Source of the DNA: Varroa destructor
Lineage: Eukaryota > Arthropoda > Arachnida > Mesostigmata > Varroidae
Assembly: GCF_002443255.2 (NCBI RefSeq)
Contig: NW_019211460.1
Span: 35,473,498-35,537,497 of the forward strand
Direction of reading: 5' to 3'
Length of the DNA stretch: 64,000 nucleotides
Part shown: positions 1 through 12,586 of the stretch, one piece after another
Numbering within the stretch: position 1 is the first letter of the stretch
Layout: every line of letters starts with the position of its first letter
Notes under the pieces: generated by a model
Seen by the model: only the letters and a program-made list of their open reading frames with translations
Database searches by the model: none
What the model was told of the DNA's origin: nothing
Translations under genes and position numbers: made by a program

Positions 1-680
1 GTCAACCGGAGAAAACTGGCAATAAAAAAAGGGCCCGATGTTTGGCTGCCAGATGAGTGAACACAAACTAATCTATTCGATTGTATTTCTACTTAAGAAA
101 TTCTGCAGACACGTAACGATATCAAATTATTTCTCAAGCGATTGATCATGGCGTATCAAAAGTGGATCATATATGGCAGTAACACGCGTATAATGAAATG
201 TTCCTCACGATTTGTGGCGAAACCCAGACCGACATTAAAAAAGGTGATGCTTTGTTTGGTGGATTGGAAAGGATTCGTGCACTACAAGCTTTTGCTACCC
301 CGCAATACTATTGATTTCGATGCTTACTATCAGCAACTTATTAGATTAAAACAAGCCACTGAAAAAAGTCGACCGGAAGTAATGAATAGGAGGGGCGTCA
401 TCTTATACCATAATGATGTTAGATTACATACATATTTAGCTAGTAGGCAAAAATTGAGAAAATTCAGATGAAAAATTCGAAAGCATTCGCCACGTTAGAC
501 AACCGTCTGTCTCGGTCTTTGCAGAACTCCCTTAATGATGGTAATTTAATTTCAGTGGAGGATTGCTTATAGTTTTTTACTTAAACCAGCGAAGTTTGAC
601 TTATCGTGGCACCAGAAAAAAGACAGAGTTCATCAATTAAAGCAACGCGTATTTAGTTTAGCGATATTACATGAAAATTC
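1..680 (+). mobile_element. Decayed mariner transposase (C-terminal two thirds)
   Basis: An open stretch at about 142-471 reads like the middle of a mariner (Tc1/mariner, DD34D-type) transposase. It includes KKVMLCLVDWKG, then YYQQLIRLKQA, then NRRGVILYHNDVRLH, the last matching the usual HDNARPH block around the second catalytic Asp with the order scrambled to HND. After about 471 the frame shifts. Another frame at about 510-590 gives SRSLQNSLNDGN and SVEDCL followed by stops, matching the mariner C-terminus (LFRSLQNSLNG, SLED). The N-terminal DNA-binding part is absent or lies outside the window. Stops and frameshifts make this inactive. I saw no terminal inverted repeats. The family call rests on motif order recalled from the family. 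Confidence 0.75.
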
Positions 681-785
681 AGAAAATACTTGCTTTAACA
701 TAGCTTAAAAATCAATACTTTTTCGGCTACCCAGTATATATCAGGTCGGACGGGGTAGGTCCTTACAAGATCAAATAGGCGTCTT

Positions 786-833
786 CAGTTAGAAAAAAAT
801 GGGGTCCTTATGGACCCCATTTTTTTCTAACTG
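786..833. repeat. Perfect 22-bp inverted repeat (hairpin), 4-nt loop
   Basis: The arms 786-807 and 812-833 are exact reverse complements, beginning CAGTTAG and ending GGGGTCC, around the loop TTAT. It lies about 100 bp beyond the mariner remnant. It could be a fold-back repeat, a small element end or a stem-loop RNA. The sequence alone does not choose between these. Confidence 0.85.
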
Positions 834-3800
834 GACAAAGAACTGACACACAAAATTAAGGTGCGTCGGTTTCCAGTGTTATCCTAATTTTTTTTATTGT
901 TTAATAGAAGTCAATCTCTCTAAGCTGAAAGCTTATTTTCAATGCTGAGCCTTCAGTTAAGAGAAGATCCTTCCAAAAATCCTACTTTTGCGTCCTTCTC
1001 TGCTAACATTTTTGATGTGGATAAACTCAAAGGCAACCCTAAATCACTAAAATAAAAGTTTTCTACTACGGCGGATTCGCCTACGTCATCCGGGTTCAAT
1101 GTAATCAACGTTAGATGACGAATAAAACTAATAAAGATGTAAAGAGTATTGGCTAGTTAGTTTTTAGGTTTTTAGTGGATGGAGTGGCATAACAAGTACG
1201 AATAGCAAAGATGAACCGATCTGGCTGATATTGATAGTAATCACTGCCAATCGGCCCATTTTGTGATGGGAATGAACTTTAACCACAGCGTAATAGTCGG
1301 CAGCGTAGAAAATCCACGTAAAAGAAACATTATCGGTCATGAAAATACCTAGATAATAGACCATATGCAAGTATCACTTTCCACAACGTGATATCAGACA
1401 AGATAGCTGTTGTTAAGATAAGCATCAATGCTATATAGGCTTGTCCTATAGTTTTACAAATTTGGCGCTTTTTTTCTTAAATTTGAACGTTATTAACACG
1501 ATTATCAATTTTGCAATACGAATTAAATTCAGTTACCATGCAAACGGACCCAAACTATGAAAAGAGCTTACTATTAATACCGCACGTAATGTCACAATGT
1601 GTCAATGCCCTGCGTGTAGTGAACAGGGTGTCGAGATCAAGCTGGCAAATTTTGATTGCTTGCTTGGCTGTGCGCCCAACCTGGTACCTTGTGTAGTCCG
1701 AATCAAATTTTTTATCCCGCGAGAAGATTAATTTTTATTTTGCAAAAGCAACATTTGAACATGTTAGATCCCACAGCTCTGCCCACGAACCTGTGTTTTT
1801 TAAAGCGGCATTCTTGAGTCCTTCATATACCGTGCGGGGGTACTGCAACTCTTTGTCTGCTTCGACGTTTAGTGGACACACTCGGATACGGTCGTTTCCC
1901 TGAAACAGTACATTACAATATCAATAATAAGTCGCAATTTATCTATTCCTCTAAATTATTTCGGGAAAAAGTTATGATTTTTACTCAATTCTCCGTTAAA
2001 GTGTTTACAATACCAAAATACATGAATGTAGGAAAAGTACTGATAACATTTGATTATATTTGATTTATAGGTCCGATGTAACTAATTAACGCTGGCTGGA
2101 TCTGTACGGCACTTCTTCGATACTAAATATTATATTTTGTTATGTACTTTTGACGACGACTGTCAGTAAACTGCGCTCTCGGAAGTAAGCATATAACTCC
2201 GAAATTTACTTTAAATGTCTGCTACTCGATAAATAGGTAAAAAAAAATATTCAGGGATTTTAGAGGCCATGGAGGATAAAAAATGATTGCCGTGCTTTCA
2301 CGATATTTGAGTGGTAAGATATTTCCTTTTAACCTGAAACCTGAAGTTCTATTTAAATATGTGTTAGAATTAATTACTTTTACGTGCGTAGGTTGCGTTC
2401 TGTCAACCTGCAGCTGGCTCATCAATGACGCGGTTTACGACGGTGTGGACCTTCATAAAGGAAAAGAGTTAAAAGCTGAAAACTTATTTGAAATACTGTG
2501 CACGAAGATACTATACATCTCTGGCACAATACCAGTGAACCGAACTCCCATATTTAAAGAAGACAAGTATTATCTGCGGTCACACAATATAACGACTATT
2601 TGAAATATCTCCTAGTTTGAGCAATTACAGAAATGTTCATATATGATAATTAGTAAAAATGATTATTATATTCAAGACGATAGACCGCCAATTGATGGTC
2701 TTTAGCTGTAGTGATTAGGGAAGGTCTATAGGCCAAAAGTAACCGTTTCATACAAGGTTAGATGATATGCTTGTGTCGCTGTGGTAGCATAGGGAACAGA
2801 GATAAAGGCCAATGGAGACCCTTGGCGAGTATCTTACTAGGCCATCCAGTCATTGGGAATAGCCGCTAACCAGACCGATTGAGACGAAGCTTTATTTCGC
2901 ACATAACGTAGAGATGCGTCATTGCGGTCGACCGCTTCAATGGTACTTACAAGATTGGAGATGTAAATTGTTTCCACGATTCAGTAAAAACTTCTTTGGG
3001 AGGGCTTTTGGTTGAATTTTTTTAGCAGAGCTGTACATTTACCTGAACTGACAGTTGAAAGCAGTTCTTAGCAGTAAGTCCTAATCTATAACCCAGGTGC
3101 TTGACCTTAGACTCTCCTCGAAAGTAATTACAAAGCATACATAAAGCATACAATAGATGGGTTCTATTGATGGCTTACTGGACGCAATTATCCTAGGGGT
3201 TAGTTAGGTCAATTTCTAGGATGGTGCATTCTGAAAATGCTAACCTGTGAAAGAGGACTTGCCCGATATGGGACAACACAGACAATTGATCCAGTATAAT
3301 TCCAGATTGATCCAGTATGTTTATTCAATATGTAAACACTGTATAAATAATTATTGAGCCCCAATAGATACTTCGTTGCACAGTAATATTCTATACCTAG
3401 TCGTCAATGTTGTTAGGCGAAAGCTTTAAAAAAATGCTCGTTTGATAATTTTTTCTAAAATTGCACCACTTTTTTCGACTGTTTGAGTGGCAAAGGCCGC
3501 TACGGACGTTGTATTTGCGCGGCTGTACGTTTTTTCCTAATAATTGTGATCGACTATGTATAGAGTCCTATGACTATGTATAGAGATATGTATGTGAGAG
3601 AGAGATGGTGGTCCAGCCTGCTACGCTATCAGCATACGTTGCTGATCGGTTAGACGACAGACAAACAGGTTCACCAACATGAATTATGTTGGTTGACACC
3701 AAGTAGAAAGCATCGTATCTTGTTCGGGAAAATCGCAAAAAAAAAGAACGCCACTCGAGCCCGCTAAAGACGATGTGAACACCAATAGCACTAAAAGTAG

Positions 3801-4338
3801 CAATCATAATAATAGTAACTGGTGAAGCGCAGTTCTATCCAACAGCATTACCATAGGCATCAACAGGTAGTGTCTACGAATAAATGCAAAGCAGCTGCAC
3901 ACTACAGCGACGGTGACATTGTCACGCCGATGACCATGCAACGGAAGGACAAGGGTCAATAAACGAAAATTACAGCTTTCGTCGCTCTACTCGTCGTAAA
4001 TCTACACCCCCGACGCCCCCTGCGCCTCGCCCCGTGTGCTTACCCTCTTTCTTGCCACTTTCACTCGCTGGTGCGACAATTCATTGCATCAAACGATACA
4101 TCCAGGTACTAAATATCGATTTTCGCTGTAATGAGATTTGAAATCTCTTTTCGACACTATATTGACAATTCGACAAAATCGTAATTTGTTCTTTTATAGC
4201 TACAATTTTGTTCACTTAGATAAAAATTAGTTGAGTGGAGTATAGAAGCCCCACAGAACATGTGTAGTAATAACGCCATCTCCCACGGCTGCTACAGAAG
4301 TAATCTATAAAAGCAAAGCGGTGTTTTACGACTTAGTC

Positions 4339-4341
<3 letters not shown>
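834..4341. other. Intergenic, no gene recognised
   Basis: AT-rich sequence without recognisable coding exons. The longest ATG-initiated frame is 2283-2603 (plus strand, 106 codons), with a hydrophobic middle stretch but no family resemblance, no clear upstream context and an overlapping open frame on the other strand. I treat it as chance. At 3980-4080 the sequence turns GC- and CpG-rich, and read on the minus strand it contains a donor-like AAGAAAGAG followed by GTAAGC. This could be a non-coding first exon or promoter, but no coding part was found. Confidence 0.4.
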
Positions 4342-4374
<33 letters not shown>

Positions 4375-4394
4375 CTTTTACACCACCTTGGAAG

Positions 4395-4426
<32 letters not shown>

Positions 4427-4448
4427 CTTCCAAGGTGGTGTAAAAGTT
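4342..4448. repeat. (TA)n tract followed by a 76-bp perfect palindrome with a (TA)15 core
   Basis: An AT-dinucleotide run at about 4343-4372 is followed by the arm 4373-4395 (starts AACTTTTACACC, ends TTGGAAGC). Then come 30 bp of TA repeats (4396-4425) and the exact reverse complement of the arm (4426-4448). The whole of 4373-4448 is one perfect palindrome. It is either a cruciform-forming repeat, two head-to-head element ends, or an assembly or replication fold-back artefact. Confidence 0.9.
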
Positions 4449-4589
4449 TTTCAGCTAAAAAAACACTAACCTAAGAAAATGGACATTCATAATGTATAAA
4501 TAGTAAACGTAAGGTCTTAAGTGCACTGAGTGATACATGCAGAGGAGAACGAAGTTGAGACAGCTGTCCGGGTGTATGTTATACGGGTG

Positions 4590-4620
4590 TTTGTGTGTGT
4601 GTGTGTGTGTGCGTGTGTAT
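4590..4620. repeat. (GT)n microsatellite
   Basis: About 30 bp of GT dinucleotides, interrupted by one GC step. Confidence 0.85.
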
Positions 4621-5362
4621 GTTTTTAACATTGCTAAAACAAAACGATGCTATGTTCTACGGAGCTGATCTCTTCCTCCCTTTCACTCTGTTTTTTTCCA
4701 ATAGTCAATTCATCTAAAGCATGCGCACAGACGGAATACCGGCCACGTAACGGCCAAAAAAGCATTGCAGTCGTCGCATGCAAGGCGTAAGGGAGCGGAC
4801 AGTGAGTCCTGTAGAAATGAGAGAGTCATAAACCCTGGAAGCTGCTAAAACATACAGTCAGACTGTCTGTTGCTGTTTTGGATGCAGTTAAGCTATGTTC
4901 ATAGCACGAACGTTTAGTAAATGTTTATATGTAATAGCTTGGCATTGAAAGGCGGCTCCCTTAACTGCACATGGTTTTTTTTAAACCCATGAAGTTGCCT
5001 GGCACACCGATGCATTTTCATTGGTTGCGAACCGCCAGCACATAAGACAACGGCTTCGCGAAACCAGCAAACTCTATAAATTTAGTTTAAACATAAAGTA
5101 AACATGCTTTTAGCAAATACTGATATTTAAGACATTATGGAGCGCTGCAGATGTTTTCAAGAGGAAGACGGAATGACAGACGGCATACATTCGGTAAAAA
5201 TGAGTGTAAGACGCTACCTTAGTGCAGGCAGTGCATCTTGTATTGAGCAAGAAAAGTCTATATCTAAATCGTAAGTAGTATGTGAAGGTTTGAGTCTTGT
5301 TCGCCCAAGGACCTTACCGTAAAATTCAACAACGAGATTATATCGTCGTACTATTGCGCGTA

Positions 5363-5402
5363 TCATTACCGTACCACCTGCTTGATGGTGGTACGGTAAT
5401 GA
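5363..5402. repeat. 16-bp inverted repeat with 8-nt loop
   Basis: The arms 5363-5378 (TCATTACCGTACCACC) and 5387-5402 are exact reverse complements around an 8-nt spacer. No gene is nearby. Confidence 0.85.
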
Positions 5403-6841
5403 CATTACATCTATAAGCTTGACTGTAGGCAGAAAACATTTATTAAAAGAATGACTGTGTTTCTGCTTCTTTCCTATGTTTTAGCTTGAAAGTTTCCTGA
5501 CGCAGAGTTACGTATGCTTTTGTGAAACCAAAAATATTTTATGCCAAGCACTTTTTAGCGTGAATCGTAGTGACTTGCCAGCTGTGTTTAACTAACGCTC
5601 AATATAGTAAAGATTCTATATAATCCATCCAAAATTGATTATAGATCTACTGCTTTGTGCTTTAGCTAGGAAATTTTCTTTAACACTAGTGATGACATAA
5701 TTAACATGTTTAAAAAGCCTGTTGACTGCTGTTTATTCTCAATAAACCAGGTCAGGTTTAAAGTGAACTCTGATTCGTTTAGTCCAAGGCTTATCTAGAT
5801 GATCTTATCAACTCTGTTTTGTATCGCCTCCTACTATGTCGCCAACACTTTACAGGGCCCCGTTAGGGCTTAGGATTCGGACGGAATTTAAGCTTGGCTT
5901 CTGTGACTTGTATTCGCTCTTCTGATATGCTAACTTTCAAATAACAGTCGAGTCGCTCTCATCTCTGTTATTGTCGTATTCCGAGTGCTACTGCATTTTC
6001 ACCCTGCATTGATAAAGTGAGTTGTTTGGCCGACCACTTTGTATCATCATACCGTCTGCCGATTGTCTTAGTATCATCAGTTGATACCAGCAACCCCCGC
6101 AGTCGCCAACAGTTTTAGCTATTGGACACATCCGTTGATCTCTGAACTTCATATATTTAGGCTACTATCTTAGCTTAAAGCAAAGTTTACACCCGATAAT
6201 AATCCGCCCATACTTTTTAAGAATAATACTTTTTTTTTTTTTTTTTTTTGGTAAACTCTTGTGCGTCATTTCCATCAAAGCTTGTTATAACAGTGTTGTT
6301 TCTGACCTTTTTTGTCACATTCGTATTCGGAAAAGGTTGTAAAACAGATATAGAGAATTATCGGCCATTTTTTACTTCTCAAATGCTTGTCACGTTGAAA
6401 AAAATGGTACGTTACATATTGGTTTTTCGTCTGAAAAATGAATTCTTTCATTTCACTCAGCATGACTTTATCGCTTGTCATTCTACCTGCACGCTATTCT
6501 TAGAAATGGCTGAGGATTGTCAGATTATACTACTCCGTCCATTATGATCTAAGTAGTGTTACAGAACGGATCATAGGATCCTATCTAGGAGATCCTGTAT
6601 GCACTTTATGTTAGCTTTCACCCTACCACATTATAAGGTAATTTCGTGTGAAGGTCAAAAATGTTTCGAGTCCTCCGCTGCGTCGTTTCATGTCCTTAAG
6701 AAAATGATACTACGCTTTGATTACATACAGTTTTTGCGTCTGATATAAATAAATATATTTGCCCTGAAGTTAAAAAATTAGAATATGCAGCCCATTTTAA
6801 AATTTACCATCCTTTCACTCTCAGAGGTACACACATCACCC
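5403..6841. other. Intergenic, low-complexity runs only
   Basis: No exon recognised. There is a T run of about 19 at 6231-6249. The open frames here lack family resemblance. Confidence 0.4.
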
Positions 6842-6960
6842 TTCCTTCAAAGTGCAATTAATGATTTAGTACGCTGGCACGCGGAAAACGGTGTGCAGTT
6901 CTCCATTCAGAAGTGTGTATTGATGGAAAACGGAGCGCTTGACCTTGACACTTGAATTTA
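6842..6960 (+). mobile_element. Non-LTR retrotransposon (LINE) reverse transcriptase fragment
   Basis: One frame starting at 6842 reads FLQSAINDLVRW, then AENGVQFSIQKCV. This matches the block of Jockey/CR1/I-type LINE reverse transcriptases that follows the catalytic box (pattern LQ.AIN.L..WA..NG..FS..K). Stops follow at once, and nothing continues cleanly on either side, so it is a dead fragment. Weaker similarity to downstream LINE sequence may extend to about 7300, but I could not establish it. Confidence 0.55.
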
Positions 6961-9900
6961 GGATTTCTCTCCTGTCCACTATATCTATCAGTTTATACAG
7001 AGATGTGCTGAAGTGATTTTCCAAAGCGTTAGATTGGAAATAATTGTTGAGACATTACCAAATCGTTTTGCTCCATAATTCTCTGTCTATGATCGTTATT
7101 TGAAGAGCAAAGTGCTCCCGCCTTCTTACTTCCCGAACCTCAGCTGAGAAATTATTACGCTGAAGCTAGACCTAATAATCTTTGTAGCTTAGCTTAACTT
7201 GATTCGAGCATCAGCAATGTGGCGGTGTCAAAGAGCGCTCGCCAATTGAGCTATGGTTTTCAGAAACGCAATAAATTATTAAATTAAGAGAGAACTTTAC
7301 TTAGAATGTTACGGGCATGGTATTGACCAACTTAATGAGAGATTACGGAAATATGGGAAAGTGCAAAGGGTCTTGTAGAAAATCAAGCTACGGATCGGCC
7401 CTAAGCGCTTGAGCTTTTCAACGAAGCCGTCTGAGTGGCTCGCCCTAAACCCCAGCGCTTTATTTAGACTTCAAATGATTAGCTTCTAATAGGCGGACAT
7501 CCGTATTCTTAACGAATTTGCAAAGAGACGATACGAAGTGGCACTAATTGTGGACGCGTGCCAAGTTCATACTTCAAATAGGAAGTAGCTAGATCTATGC
7601 CGACCCAAAAATCAGCGTTTAAATCTCTAAAGGTTTTGTCCAATATTCTAGCATGTTCTCCTTATAGCCACGGTTAAATTGATAAATCGTGCGCATACGA
7701 TCAGTGATGACGTTGTTCATCTGGTAAAGCGAACATGTTGGCCAATAGGCTTTCGCATATGCCGATGGCAGGAAGCATTTATCGGATACTTGATTGATCG
7801 TTGAATGTCGATATATGCTCAGTCTTCAAGAAAGTTTCCGTAATCCCATAAAATGTTTCCTTTTTATTTAGTATTCTTGTAGATCTGGCGAGTAAAAAAC
7901 AGAGCTAGCTTGTGAATTATCCAAATGATTTAAAACATGATAAATAGTGAAAACGATAATCTACTGATAGCAATCATAGGATATATGTTAGAGATACAAA
8001 GCTCATTAAGTTATATCTGACGTACTTTAGCTTAGTACACGTTATTCTCGATCGTTTCATAAATTGCTTTTCACCTGATATTTGTAATCAATTTTTTTTT
8101 TCAGTTTTGCAGCTAGCTTGGACTTAAACTCTCCTTTAAACTCCTTTAAACAACACTTGTGTATAACAGATAGCATATGCAATTGTAGATATGACTGAAA
8201 ACGTTTTGATTTTAGACTGGTATTAATGAAATGAAGCGCTCTACGCGCTATGGTCATTTCACGTACAAAAAAACAGCTTAATGCATAAATACACGTTCGC
8301 GTGCGACTATAACATTGACGTTTTAAATTAATGTACTTAGGTCGTTAAACATTATTTCAGATGGCTGGCTTTCCGTGTCTGTGCCATGAATCAAACCTAA
8401 ACCATCACGTGTCTTTAGGTCTAGCACACAAATACGTTAACCAGCGCGTTCTCACAAAAAATTTCAAAACAGACAATATTAAAACGACGGAGCATGAGGT
8501 GAACTTTTAGACAAGTATCTAAGTGTTTTTTTGGTGTTACAGGACAAATATTGTCATGGCGAAGCATCGATAGGACAGTCTGGGTAAATTTTCGAAAATG
8601 AAATGCAGTAAAAACTCGAGTTTCGGCTAACTAGTTAAGTTCGAAACTTTTTATAGCATAGAGATTATTGGACGAAAATCAACAGCCTAACTGGTAAGGA
8701 CGCCTTTTTTTAAATCGGATATTTTATCACAACATAACATCTAACCTCTTTAAAGAGTGCGTTACTGTTTGGCAAGAGGCCGCTACAAGTCCCCTCGCTG
8801 GGTCTCCATTAAGTTCCTGTCAAACGAGATAATGTGCCTCGTTATCGATTATGTTTCAACCGGTGTATCACGTGGCCATTCTTTACGGCCCAAAGATGCT
8901 TACGTCGCCCTGGTTCCGGTGGTGTGGAGTATAAAGGAGCCTCCTTTTATACACTTGAATCAAAGCACGCCAGAAAATGTTTATAGATCAGAGATTTACT
9001 CGTGAGTTTCCATAGCATCAATCCAATCTGGAATGAGATTTATTTCGATCGTATCATTCTACATAATATGTAGAAATTCAACTAAGATAAAGTTCTATAC
9101 GTTTCTCTTTATTTGAAGTAATAGATTTCTGCGGCGACTCTGATCGCTTTTTTTCTGTTTTTTGGAATGTAATATAAACACAAAAGTTTGTTTACCGCTC
9201 TCTCGTTTTTGCTATCTCAGAAAGAAAGTTGTCTGTGTATTTCGGCTAGTCTCCAACCAAAACTTGTTAGTGTGAGTTTCGCCGGCCTACCTCATAGCTG
9301 CCTAAATGACTATAATATTCTCTTCTCGATTACTAATACATAAAGACAGACTGACAAACACGCATTCGCATATTGACGTCACACGCTGTTAGGCGGACGT
9401 AGTGATGAAGAAAGGGAAGCAAAAAACGCGCGACAAAAGGATTTACTGCTGCTGCTGCTGCCCTTAGTACCATCCCTATAGTGAAAATCTGCAGGTGACA
9501 TTGCAGCTTGCTGTTGGTCTGAGGTGCGCGGTATAGCAGCGTCGTTATTGCGTAAACGAGATCTGTTTTTTTCTGATGGGAGACCTTCCTCCAATAATGT
9601 GCTCTATTTTCCTCGTAAGCAATACCCAATCAAGAGCCCAAAGAATGACGTAGATAGTCCATGAAGAAGATAGAATAGACAGTTAGTGGAAGAAGGACGT
9701 CGAGCTCCTCGGAGCAAACGATTCGACTAGTGACCTTGTGAAATGAAAGAAGAGAACGTTCTTAAATGAAGTCTTGCTGTTGCGAACTCGATGTTGTCGT
9801 TAGTCAACTGATATTGAATATAGCCAATAGATCAAACGGTCTCCCTCATTATTAATATTATGCTTTTATCGTATATAATAATATTATTTTATTAACTTGT

Positions 9901-10304
9901 CTCTTTCGATTTCACTTATTTAATCACACGAAAGGGTCTATTTAACAAAGTTAGTTAATGTTTGCCATCTAATTGCCATAGCGGAGCAGCGATTAAATAA
10001 GTCAGCTACAGCTATGAACCGTACAGGATACAAACAAGCATAAATTAACAAAGGCATATAGATTTCAATTAAATATTATTAACGCATATGCCGCTGACTA
10101 ATACGCTGCTATTAATCATATTTGGTATGATATCTATTTTTTACTTCACACGGTATAAGGCGTTTATATGAGAATTCCCAGCATCGACTTCTTACACGTA
10201 GTTCCCATTGTAAAAAGGCGCCAATCATCTGGATTTGTTCAAAAACAAATTAGATGGAAGGCACAGAACACAGTTACCATATTCAACTTGATAAGTAGAC
10301 TTAC
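6961..10304. other. Intergenic, possible LINE remains and unplaced minus-strand exons
   Basis: Nothing firmly coding. A frame at 8757-9005 (plus, begins GTG) is open for 82 codons in locally GC-richer sequence but matches nothing I know. Around 9330-9630 two minus-strand frames are open over a (CTG)5 stretch near 9449. Either could be a further exon of the mitochondrial-type gene that starts at 10481, since an acceptor-like CCCATCAG and a purine-rich start are present. The frame choice is undecided. Confidence 0.35.
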
Positions 10305-10481
10305 AGTTGTAATGCGGGTCATGTTGTTCATGAATCTCGAACTGCGGAGCATTTTCTCCATCTCTTCATGTGTCACTCGTTTACCAGTCGCCTTCCACGT
10401 CAGAGATCGGACCTGTCGGGCCGGATTGCTCTGGAAAACCCGCGCCAGATGAGTCCCGCTGAAGCTCACGCGCGAAAGCAT
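10305..10481 (-). CDS. First coding exon of a probable mitochondrially targeted protein
   Basis: On the minus strand an ATG at 10481 opens 59 codons ending at a consensus donor (ACAACT, then GTAAGT) at 10304. Phase is 0. The peptide begins MLSRVSFSGTHLARVF and continues with Arg, Ser, Ala and Gln and almost no acidic residues for about 30 residues, which is the composition of a mitochondrial presequence. It then becomes charged (KRVTHEEMEKML). I do not recognise the family. The exon lies head to head with TTC7 across a GC-rich spacer, as expected of a divergent promoter. Codon use and GC content exceed the flanks. Downstream exons must lie to the left in 4-10.3 kb and I did not find them with confidence. 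The frame is also open upstream of the ATG, but only GTG is available there. Confidence 0.55.
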
Positions 10482-12586
10482 GCTGACGAAATTCAGTATT
10501 TCCACTGCCAGAACTCCGCCGGGATTAAAATATTAATCTAGTTACAAACAAATGAATGAATAAAAACGCCGAACGCACCGCTACCGGCTGCAATAACGAC
10601 CGCCTGTCGTCAGCTTGGTTAAAAGCACGCGGCTCATTCACACTTGCATGCCCCGAACGGTCAGTCAGCTGTAGTCATTGTCACGCACAAATATGAACCC
10701 ACACATTCACTCACTTCGTATAAAGCGATTCCAATGAAAGCTCGATTTCGAAGCCACGCGATATTGTGATGACCACTTGATTAGCAGAAGTCGCTGCCGA
10801 GTATTTATCTTTGGAAAGTGAACACGGTCTGCCGTTTTTGTTTCTCACACACGTATACACACACACACACACACACGCACGCACATGCAAAAGCAAACAC
10901 ATACACGCACACGAAGCGGCGGCGGCGGCAGTTACTGCTGGGGGTAAAAATAGTAATAATAGAAGTTACGCCGGAGCAACTGTAGCAATAAACACACCCT
11001 GAATGCTGGAAGAAGCCGGCCCGCCGGCCGGCAAACCACTCGGCAGAGGTCTATAGATGCCTAGTCTTTACGGACGGACTCTGTCTTCCATTAGGACAAC
11101 GGGCGGAATGACTACTAAACGTATTTCCCTGTCACTACGAGAACAAAAAGAACGGCCCAACGGATCAACGACAGTAGCCGCAGAAGCAGGCGGTCGGGTA
11201 TAGGATAATAACTTGTCCCAGCAGAAACGGCACGTCAACACACATGCACTGATACTCGGCGGCAATTATCAAACTACCACCAACTAGTCACCATCAAGCA
11301 GGCACACAGCAGGGATAGAAGACGTGCTGTACTAGACACAGTACAGCCGGACACTGATCGGTAGATATATACACACAAGAGCCTTGATAGCCAACAGCCG
11401 ACAACATGGCACAAGATGATCGCACAACCATCGCTGCTACTATCCGCTGCCTTCCTCCTCACCGTGAAAGGAGAATGGAAAGGGAAAAGGCGGATAGCCG
11501 CGGCCATGGTCCAGCACCTGTTGTAAACAGTGGCGAGGAGAAGAGCGAAAGTGGCGAGAGTGTGATCGTCGTTTTAGCGGTTAATACGACAACGCTGATG
11601 GAAAGAGGGTGCAGTGGTCATTTTTGTTGATGAATCGAACATTCCTGACTCATGCACCGTCTTTCTAGTAGTGGAGACAATACGTGCAGAAAGACCATTA
11701 GAGCACATCATACGGGCTATAGTTGAGCTCGTATTGATGCTCGAGTAAGAAACACGGGTTTATTGACAAATTTTGGCAGACATTCTGGCACTACCTAGAC
11801 CGACATCAACAGCTGCTGCTGTTGAACCACAACATCATCAAAACAGCAGTCGAAGTTATAGTAACCCTGGAACGTTGGGTTTAGTTGCTGCTGCTACTGT
11901 TTATACAGTTATACAGCTGCTAGTTCGTTCGTTCGTTCATCTGTCGTCTACTTATAGAGTCGTTGCTGGATCAGCTGGCTGGAGGTGTTGCGGTATATCA
12001 TCGCCTACTCTTGCGCTTGGCCATGCCTGTATTCCTGTGTGTTAGGATTGCATAACCTCCGAAGGGCGCTGATGCTGGGGTGGGTGGCATCACCGATGTC
12101 GGATTGCTGCTTACCACCCCTAGCAGCTGCTCTGTGGCCGCTTCAGGCTAGCTGCTGCGTCGGTCCGTCACTGCCGCAGCAAGAAGGGTGAACTGTCATT
12201 CCTCTGGCCACACGTTGAGTCGATGTGAGGACGAACGACGACTTCGAGCAGCTGGAATCATGCTATCAGTATTACCACCACCTACTCACGACAACTGTTC
12301 AGTTGTCCCAACGTTATCATCGTGCTTGTGGTCGTCGTCAGTGGCGTCATGATCGTAGGACCATCTCAGAGTCGATGATGGCGTTAGAGAGCGAACGAGT
12401 CGGTGTGTTCAGGTGGGCTGCAGTGCAGTGCTAGTTAAATGCTTTGCGCGCTGGCTTACTTTCGAAGATAGACGAACCAACAGGACCGGCGGCCTGTGGC
12501 GGTAGTGATTGGTGGGGTTCATTCACTGAACAGAATAACAGCAGTAGCAACAACGGTGCCATCACTTTGAAGAGGCAACGATTGAA
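10482..12586. promoter_or_regulatory. GC-rich, CpG-containing divergent promoter and 5' UTR region
   Basis: This 2.1-kb tract is clearly richer in G, C and CpG than its surroundings. It carries several simple repeats: (CA)n at about 10856-10890, GGC repeats at about 10918-10930, and scattered CTG/CAG triplets at 11800-11920. It separates the minus-strand exon starting at 10481 from TTC7 exon 1 at 12587. It probably contains both transcription starts and the TTC7 5' UTR. Open frames of 60-90 codons occur here on both strands, as expected of GC-rich DNA with few stops. No single one has a splice site in phase with a gene, so none is called. No specific TATA or initiator could be fixed. Confidence 0.5.
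10856..10890. repeat. (CA)n microsatellite
   Basis: About 30 bp of CA dinucleotides with a few CG steps, inside the GC-rich promoter region. Confidence 0.85.

Noticed and set aside
2283..2603. 106-codon ATG frame on the plus strand
   Set aside because: No family resemblance, overlapping open frame on the other strand, no splice or poly(A) context. Length is possible by chance in 64 kb.
8757..9005. 82-codon plus-strand frame in GC-richer sequence
   Set aside because: Begins with GTG, no ATG, no acceptor in phase, no recognisable motif.
11068..12434. Several 60-90-codon frames on both strands in the GC-rich region
   Set aside because: Stops are rare in GC-rich DNA, the frames overlap each other on both strands and none joins TTC7 exon 1 in phase. 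Explained as promoter and 5' UTR.
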